The notes under the pieces: model-generated
Database searches by the model: none
Told to the model about the DNA's origin: nothing
The model's input: only the letters and a program-made list of their open reading frames with translations
Part shown: piece after piece, positions 57,911 through 64,000 of the stretch
How the letters are laid out: each line of letters opens with the position of its first letter
How positions within the stretch are numbered: position 1 is the stretch's first letter
Translations under genes and position numbers: made by a program
DNA from: Onchidella celtica
Taxonomy: Eukaryota; Mollusca; Gastropoda; Systellommatophora; Onchidiidae
NCBI GenBank assembly: GCA_963931925.1
Contig: OZ007583.1
Location: forward strand, 14,086,117 to 14,150,116
Direction of reading: 5' to 3'
Length of the DNA stretch: 64,000 nt

Positions 57911-58619
57911 TAACGGACGTGATGCCTGAAAGACATTTAGAGGAAGACGACAGCATGCGCTTTTGCAAGAACTTCGGAATGTCAGTGAAAGAGCTTTACA
58001 AGATTTGCCTCGTACCAACTCCACAGTGGGCTACCACAGAGCCTTCGACCTACGGAGTCACCATTAGGCACCCAACTTAACTTAAAGCATGATGACGTAA
58101 GATTTGGTCAAGAGTTATATTCTTGTGGATCATTTGTTCCTCAACCTTTTCTGCCCCACCCACGCCTATCCCCACTTCAAATTAAAATTACATTCAGAAA
58201 AAAAAGGCCCAATCTCCCCCCTACGATGATTGGGACAAAGCTAGTACAGGTACATGATTGTACACAGTTTATACAATTAGATTAAAATATATTTATATTC
58301 AGTGCGGCACCGAACCCAATTTTCCGCGGGGCCAGATTGTCACAGTATCTCTTTTCTATTGAACTTATTATCGGCTGAGAAGCTTAGTTATGTTTTGATT
58401 TAATTATTCAGGAAAATACCCAGTCTAGGAAAGGAGAGCAAAAAAAAAAAAAAAATCCAAAAAAAACACGAATTACGTATAGACATCCATCAGGGAGAAA
58501 ATTCAAATATGTGTATTAATACTGTGACTGTATATTTACCATTTTTTCCAATCATTTCATCCAGTAAAATCCAAAAGCCAAAAGTTTGGTCGGAAATTTT
58601 GTTCTTGGCCTCTCCACAT
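57911..58619. other. Intergenic, no supported gene
   Basis: AT-rich, with an A-run near 58440-58470. No coding signal. Confidence 0.4.
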
Positions 58620-58889
58620 ACGTCACGAATTTACTTCTTGTTTGTTCCAAGTTCCAACTCCACTTTTTGCACAACTGAGAAATTCGACGTTAAACGTTTG
58701 CGACTTCAGTGCATGTAATATAATAAGGAGTTAGAGTAAAGTGGAATTGTGAAACAGCTTGATAAGTGCCACAACGTATTATAAACAAGTGTTAACGTGT
58801 TGCGTTTGTCTCCTTCGAGATACTGAAAGATCTCCAGTTTTTCACGGAAAAAATGGAGATGTAACAAACGAGAACTAAGGTCGTGATGT
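58620..58889. mobile_element. MITE family M (copy B)
   Basis: The ends CGTCACGAATTTACTTCTTG and, in reverse complement, ATCACGACCTTAGTTCTCGT are inverted repeats. The interior matches the 16.3-kb copy in the same orientation (TTGATAAGTGCCACAACG, GAAAGATCTCCAGTTTTT). Confidence 0.75.
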
Positions 58890-59527
58890 CATGGCAGATC
58901 GGAAATCAACATCATCATCACTCCCGTGTATTCTGCAAGGAATTGTGATGTAAAGCAAGAGAGTATGTATTAATTTATAGAGAGATCTCAATTCCGCCAA
59001 ATCGCGAAACTAGGTCGCTGCGATAAACAAGAAATTGAATAATTGAAAGAGACCCTCTTCACTGAAGATAGTGTGCATATCTGCTTACTGTGGTTTGTTC
59101 ATATTTTTTGGCTGATTGTTAATATTTAAAGCCGTTTGTAAGCTCTTACGCTCCTTAGAAATGAACAAACGGGTATTGTTTACCGCAGCGACCTATTTTC
59201 CGATCCGTACTAATACTGTCCCTTCTCTCGCAGTGCAAATCGAGCAGTAGTGAAACCTGTCTATACATACATTCTCTCTGGTAATATTAAGTTCCACTGG
59301 GATTTTTCATCGAATCCAAGTGCTGTATATAGTTATTAATATGATGAGGTTGAGTTTGGCACAAAGATTAACAAGATTTGTCTTTCTTCGGCCGGCTAGT
59401 ATAAACTATGAAAGGAGGTCTAAATAGCAAATTTGAACAGGTCTAGTGTGTTTAGAAACTTTCGACCATCCGCAAATTTCTCGAAAACCATAAAGAATGT
59501 CTTTAATCTTTTCTAAAACTTCATATC
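58890..59527. other. Intergenic, no supported gene
   Basis: AT-rich, no coding signal or repeat recognised. Confidence 0.35.
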
Positions 59528-59776
59528 GATGGTGTCGGGCGCAAACCAGCCAAGTCAAGATAAGCAAATTTTATAGGAGGAACAAAAAGTTGCGGATAAC
59601 ACAAAAGGGAAATGTACTTAACTGGTTTGATCACATGTCTATTTTTGAATGCTTCTATTGAATTATGGTAAGAGATATTTTTACAGATGATGCGGGGTTC
59701 CAATCTCCATAAATTGGTACTATATAGAAATAAATATGAAATTTTCGGACTCATCTGGTTGGCGCCCGACACCATC
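59528..59776. mobile_element. 249-bp MITE with 22-bp inverted repeats
   Basis: The left end GATGGTGTCGGGCGCAAACC and the right end GGTTGGCGCCCGACACCATC are inverted repeats with one mismatch over 22 bases. A minus-strand frame spans the element but has no domain. No clear target duplication. Confidence 0.8.
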
Positions 59777-60164
59777 AATATATATCTATCTATATAATAA
59801 TTATAATGTTTACCGTGAAGTCAACATTACTAGTTCATGTCACTTTGGCATTCAATTTTGAGGACTTGACATCGAGAAGGTCAATACTGTTCTTAAAAAA
59901 AAAAATAAAAAAATCTTCGTTCAAATAATACTTGCTTATTTCTGAGCTGGTCACTTTTTAAGCGGAAATGGTGATTAATTTAATGTCCCAAAATCCTTGA
60001 TGGATTTATTACAAACCGTAAAGAGACAAAAGATGAGGTTTCAACGGGCAACAAGTACGGTTGAAACATTAAGGCCAAGGAGACCAATGCCAATATTCAG
60101 CAGAGGTTTCTTACTCTCGGCGGTTAACAATTTTGTAGCGGCAAATGCCCCATGCTTTTGGTGC

Positions 60165-60775
60165 CCCATATCTCATGGAAGTAATCAGTGTTCCATATCT
60201 CATGGAAGTAATCAGTGTTCCATATCTCATGGAAGTAATCAGTGTTCCATATCTCATGGAAGTAATCATTGTTCCATATCTCATGTAAGTAATCAGTGTT
60301 CCATATCTCATGGAAGTAATCAGTGTTCCATAATTCATGTAAGTAATCATTGTTCCATATCTCATGGAAGTAATCAGTGTTCCATATCTCATGTAAGTAA
60401 TCATTGTTCCATATCTCATGGAAGTAATCAGTGTTCCATATCTCATGTAAGTAATCATTGTTCCATATCTCATGTAAGTAATCAGTGTTCCGTATCTCAT
60501 GGAAGTAATCAGTGTTCCAAATCTCATGGAAGTAGCCTAATCAGTGTTCCATATCTCATGGAAGTAATCAGTGTTCCATATCTCATGGAAGTAATCAGTG
60601 TTCCATATCTCATGGAAGTAATCAGTGTTCCATATCTCATGGAAGTAATCAGTGTTCCATATCTCATGGAAGTAATCAGTGTTCCATATCTCATGGAAGT
60701 AATCAGTGTTCCATATCTCATGGAAGTAATCAGTGTTCCATATCTCATGGAAGTAATCAGTATCCCATATCTCAC
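60165..60775. repeat. 27-bp minisatellite (about 22 units)
   Basis: The unit CCATATCTCATGGAAGTAAT + CAGTGTT is repeated at exact 27-bp spacing. A variant unit (CATGTAAGTAATCATTG) alternates irregularly before 60530. A 5-bp insertion (AGTAGCCTAATCAG) at about 60535 separates a heterogeneous left half from a uniform right half. Because 27 is a multiple of three, both strands are open, giving ISHGSNQC-type or MRYGTLITS-type repeat peptides that I do not regard as genes. Confidence 0.93.
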
Positions 60776-60789
60776 CTGTCCCGGATAAC

Positions 60790-62205
60790 AGGTGGTTACT
60801 GTCACATGTTTCACATTATTAATAATCCATATCCCATGTTATAAGTGTCCCATAACAGCCCATGTTATCAGTGTCCCATGCCTCGTGTTACTAGTGTTCC
60901 ATGTCCCATATTATCAGGGTCCCATGTCCTATGCTATTGATGTCTTATATTATTAAAGTACCATATTATTAGGGCCCCATGCCCCAGGTTATATGGTGTC
61001 TCGTGTCCTGTGTTGTTAGTGAGTGTCCCATGTCCAATGTTATTAGTGTCACAATGTCATGCTCCACGTTATCTGAGTCCAATGTCCTTAGTGTCCCATC
61101 CTATTAATGTTCCACGTCCCGGGTTGTTCATGACTGCCCCATGCCTCATGTCGCATAATTAGTACATGTACTATTGTCCCATGTTGCGTATGATTAATGT
61201 CCCATATCCAGTGTTGTTAGTGAATGTCTCATGTTCCATGTTATCAGTATCCAGTGCTCCATGTCCCATGACATTTATGTCCCATATTTCATATCATTAC
61301 TCGCCATTGTGCAATATTTTTGTTTCCCTTACTTCGTGTTGTCGTGTAGCGCGTCTTATGTAGTTAGTATTCCATGTAGCATATTATTACTGCCAAATGT
61401 CCCTTTGTAATCAGTGCCCCATGTTCCATGTTGTTAATGTCTCGTGTCCCATATGATTAATATTAAAGGCCCATGTTCCATGCTATTAGTGTCCTATGAA
61501 GGATGATTACAGCTCTAGCGGTTACAATTCCACACCTTTTTGTCACGTCAACATCATGATCACTGTTGTCTACGTCTGCACAGGTACTGATAGGCCTGCT
61601 GTTGGCAGGGATCATGCCCTACATTTCCTGCTCAGAGGAACTTGTAACAATATACAACGTCAAACAACCTCCAAGCAAGGATCCAATCGTACGCTTCGCC
61701 CTGAAAGCCATAAACGATTTCAAAGATGACGATGGCCAATGGAAACTTGTCAAAGTTCTCGAGTCATGGTGGAAAGTGAGAGCAGAAACTATCACTCATA
61801 CTGACAATTTCTACGAAACACACACGCACACGCACACACGTACACTTTTTTTGTGTCTGTTTTGTACTATTTTTTCTTATAATGGTAATGACTACAGGGA
61901 TGAAAAAATGCTCAGAAAAGCAGGTGTTAGTGCGTGTTCCATGTCCCATTATTATTAGTGTCCCATTTAATTAGTTTTACCTGTCGCATACCCCATGTTG
62001 ATAACTCCCGTGTCCCATGTTATTAGTGCCTCAGGTCCCACGAAAACAGTGTTCCCTTTCCCACACCCCATAATAATCGTGTCCCATGTTCAATGGTAAT
62101 CATTCTTTCGGGTCACATAATATCCCATGTTACTACTGACCCATATCAGTGTTGTTAATGTTTCACGTCCCATATTATTAATGTCCCATGTCATTAACGA
62201 TTCTG
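60790..62205 (+). repeat. Decayed GTCCCATGTTATTAGT satellite
   Basis: Words such as GTCCCATGTTATTAGTGTCC, CCATGTTATCAGTG and CCCATATTATTAATGTCC recur at irregular 14-30 bp spacing on both sides of the exon at 61584. The relation to the adjacent 27-bp minisatellite is likely (shared CCATAT and TCAGTGT words). Confidence 0.65.
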
Positions 62206-63547
62206 GCAATTTTGTAGTCAGCGAGGAAGTTGGAAAATAATTAAAAAACTAACAAATAAAACAAAAAATGCTGACTGTTTCTCACCACGTCGCGACCTTA
62301 GTTCTTGTTTGCTCTATCTTTCTAAAAAAAAAACGGAGATCACTTAGTATGTAGAAAAGGTATAACAAATACACACTTTGACGCCTGTTTAAAATGCCGT
62401 ATGGCACGTATCGAGCTGTTTCATAGTTCCCAATCATTCCAACCCCTTATCATCAGAGTAAAGTCGCAAACGTTTAATGTCAAATTCCTCAATTGTGCAA
62501 AAAGCGAGGTTTGAACAAACAAGAACTTAACGCCGCAACGTAAGATAAGTGCAAATTTGTCTCTGTCAACTGACGTAAAACACTCGATCGCAAACGCTGC
62601 AACGTGAAATTCATAATTTATGTCAGTTTTCCAAACGATCGTGCTCCTGGCTCACCAAGTCTACTCTGTTTTATTTCCGTTTTGATGTGAAATGTGAAGT
62701 TAAACGAGCTGTTGTAAAGTGGCAAGTCTAAAAAAAGACTGTCTGACTAGTTCCGGAGAGTCCAAACTTGCCTTGAGTCAGCTAACTGATAGAGGCACTG
62801 CTTCAGAGGAGGGCTGGCTAAGTAAGCTACGCCAACAGCCTTACCAAATTACTTTTTTTTTTCTTTTTTTTTTTTTTTTTTAGAGCTCAGATTGAAATGC
62901 GATATTGAATGTATTCATTCAGTGCATGACTCAGTGATCACTAAATAAAAAAAATAATAGCTACCTAATTAAGCGTACAGAGATGAACAAATTCAATTTT
63001 TATAATAATTTTTATAGATGCCTATAGAGGTGTGTTTGTATATAGATACTCGAAGGAATAAAAAGTGAAGAACTAGGTAAATAAATATAATTAGGAGTAA
63101 GAGAAAACATCAAGTAAATGAATATACAGCTGTCTATGGGAACTATCCTGGGGATCAGACCCAATTTGAGTCTTTTATATCCCAGAATTGTTAACTACTG
63201 AATTCTATATTGTCGGCCTTCTCAAATCCTCTAGGTCTTTAACATTATCAGCTGATCAGTTTTATAGTTCAGTTTAAGCAGCTGGTACAGTAGAAATACA
63301 AAAACAAACCAATCATAATGATAATCAGTAATTATAATAAAACCAAGCAGAATTTTTTTAAAATGCAGATTAAAAAGAACGGACAGAAATTTCAAAAAAA
63401 GATATTCTGTCTTTCCGGTGCTACGTACCTTACGAAATTACGTTTTCCATTGTTTGACTCGATTTTGTTTTTATTTCGCATTTTTTCCTGTAGCCTGATG
63501 GTGGTACAAAGTACATATTCGAACTGGAAGTATTCGCAGCTAAACTG
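61584..63547 (+). CDS. Small secreted, possibly cystatin-like protein (two internal exons, partial)
   Basis: Exon 61584-61775 follows the acceptor GTCTGCACAG and ends AAA|GTGAGA. Exon 63494-63547 follows TTCCTGTAG and ends CTG|GTATGC. Both are phase 0 at each end and read through without a stop. The first encodes a hydrophobic signal-peptide-like stretch (VLIGLLLAGIMPYISC), then DPIVRFALKAINDFKDDDG and WKLVKVLESWWK. The second encodes PDGGTKYIFELEVFAAKL. A helix of the form V..AL.AIN.F followed by KLVKV and G.KY.FELEV strands is the general cystatin-fold layout, but the QxVxG loop is not recognisable. The initiator exon and the 3' exons are outside the segments that I can identify. Confidence 0.5.
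62287..62541. mobile_element. MITE family M (copy C, inverted)
   Basis: The ends ACGTCGCGACCTTAGTTCTT and, in reverse complement, ACGTTGCGGCGTTAAGTTCT are inverted repeats. The interior matches copies A and B on the opposite strand (CGCAAACGTTTAATGTCAAA). It sits in the intron between the two cystatin-like exons. Confidence 0.75.
62542..63493. other. Rest of the intron between the cystatin-like exons
   Basis: T-rich run at 62850-62880, AT-rich beyond. No coding signal. Confidence 0.4.
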
Positions 63548-64000
63548 GTATGCTGCCATTATCCCCATCACCATCTTATTGCCATTCCTTCATCATCATC
63601 ATCATCATATCATCATCATAGAATCATCCCCATAGCTACACCTTTCATAATCTTAGAACTTTCTGAAAATTTAATTTGGCATGAAGATGTGACACAGGGT
63701 TGATGACCATTTAGGCTCTAATACAATTAGGCGCCACGGAGGAATGATCTGCAATATGCACAAATAAATGAACTCACCAGAAGGGTTAGTATAGGCGACA
63801 TTGAACGAGCAAACAAAACACAAAATCTTCAAAGGGAGGTGAAACAAATTTTTTTTTAAAAATAGCTATTGCTATGGGGCCCAAGTCTAATTACAAAGCC
63901 AAAAGAGAACATACTAAGCTGTCTTAGTTGTTCAGATGTAGAGCGCAACGCTTCCTGCTGGATTTGGTGTAAAAGAAAGGAACACTAAATTCGTATAGCC
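63548..64000. other. Downstream of the last visible exon
   Basis: A CAT microsatellite lies at 63590-63615. No further exon is recognisable before the window ends. Confidence 0.4.

Noticed and set aside
57572..57968. Minus- and plus-strand frames of about 100 codons over the 15-bp array
   Set aside because: Minisatellite by-products; the AYGQF repeats have no flanking gene structure.
60111..60814. Repeat-peptide frames on both strands over the 27-bp array
   Set aside because: An open minisatellite with unit length divisible by three gives these automatically; no splice context or signal supports translation.

Overview
The window is animal nuclear DNA, most likely from a mollusc. Genes are split into small exons with GT-AG introns, base composition is AT-rich, and about half the sequence is transposon-derived or tandemly repeated. 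The lineage call is an inference from the mix: a CCAP-type neuropeptide receptor, an invertebrate CNPase, a P element, a Gmr1-type LTR retrotransposon and several LINE families. No prokaryotic operon, CRISPR array or convincing functional RNA gene was seen.

Host genes. (1) Positions 1-6680 (+) hold seven exons of a class A GPCR of the cardioacceleratory/CCAP receptor family, running from the end of TM3 to the stop; the 5' part lies before the window. All splice phases agree. (2) Positions 33206-40937 (+) hold a three-exon gene of 593 codons: a P-loop kinase-like domain followed by a 2H phosphoesterase domain, the CNPase (2',3'-cyclic-nucleotide 3'-phosphodiesterase) architecture. (3) Positions 61584-63547 (+) hold two in-phase exons of a small secreted, possibly cystatin-like protein that continues past the window.

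Mobile elements, left to right. An L1/Tx1-like LINE at 11.2-15.4 kb has an intact endonuclease-RT ORF2. A P element at 17212-20608 has terminal inverted repeats, a perfect 8-bp target duplication and only the C-terminal transposase exon. A gag remnant of a minus-strand LTR element lies at 22.0-22.8 kb. A complete Ty3/gypsy-class element at 23289-29900 has LTRs about 1% diverged, a proline-tRNA primer site, and integrase placed BEFORE reverse transcriptase (Gmr1 order). Two nearly identical copies of a second LINE lie at 45.0 and 55.4-57.0 kb. There is a third LINE tail at 49.6 kb, a transposon-derived KDQC-family pseudogene at 52.6-53.3 kb, and several foldback/MITE families.

Tandem repeats. 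A 65-bp array at 2.3-3.0 kb duplicates the splice acceptor of a receptor exon. A 27-bp minisatellite lies at 60.2-60.8 kb, a 15-bp array at 57.7-57.9 kb and hairpin-forming ~50-bp repeats at 50.7-51.0 kb.

The most notable items are the decoy-acceptor array in the receptor gene, the integrase-first retrotransposon with three altered catalytic-core residues in otherwise open frames, and the P element with clean boundaries.
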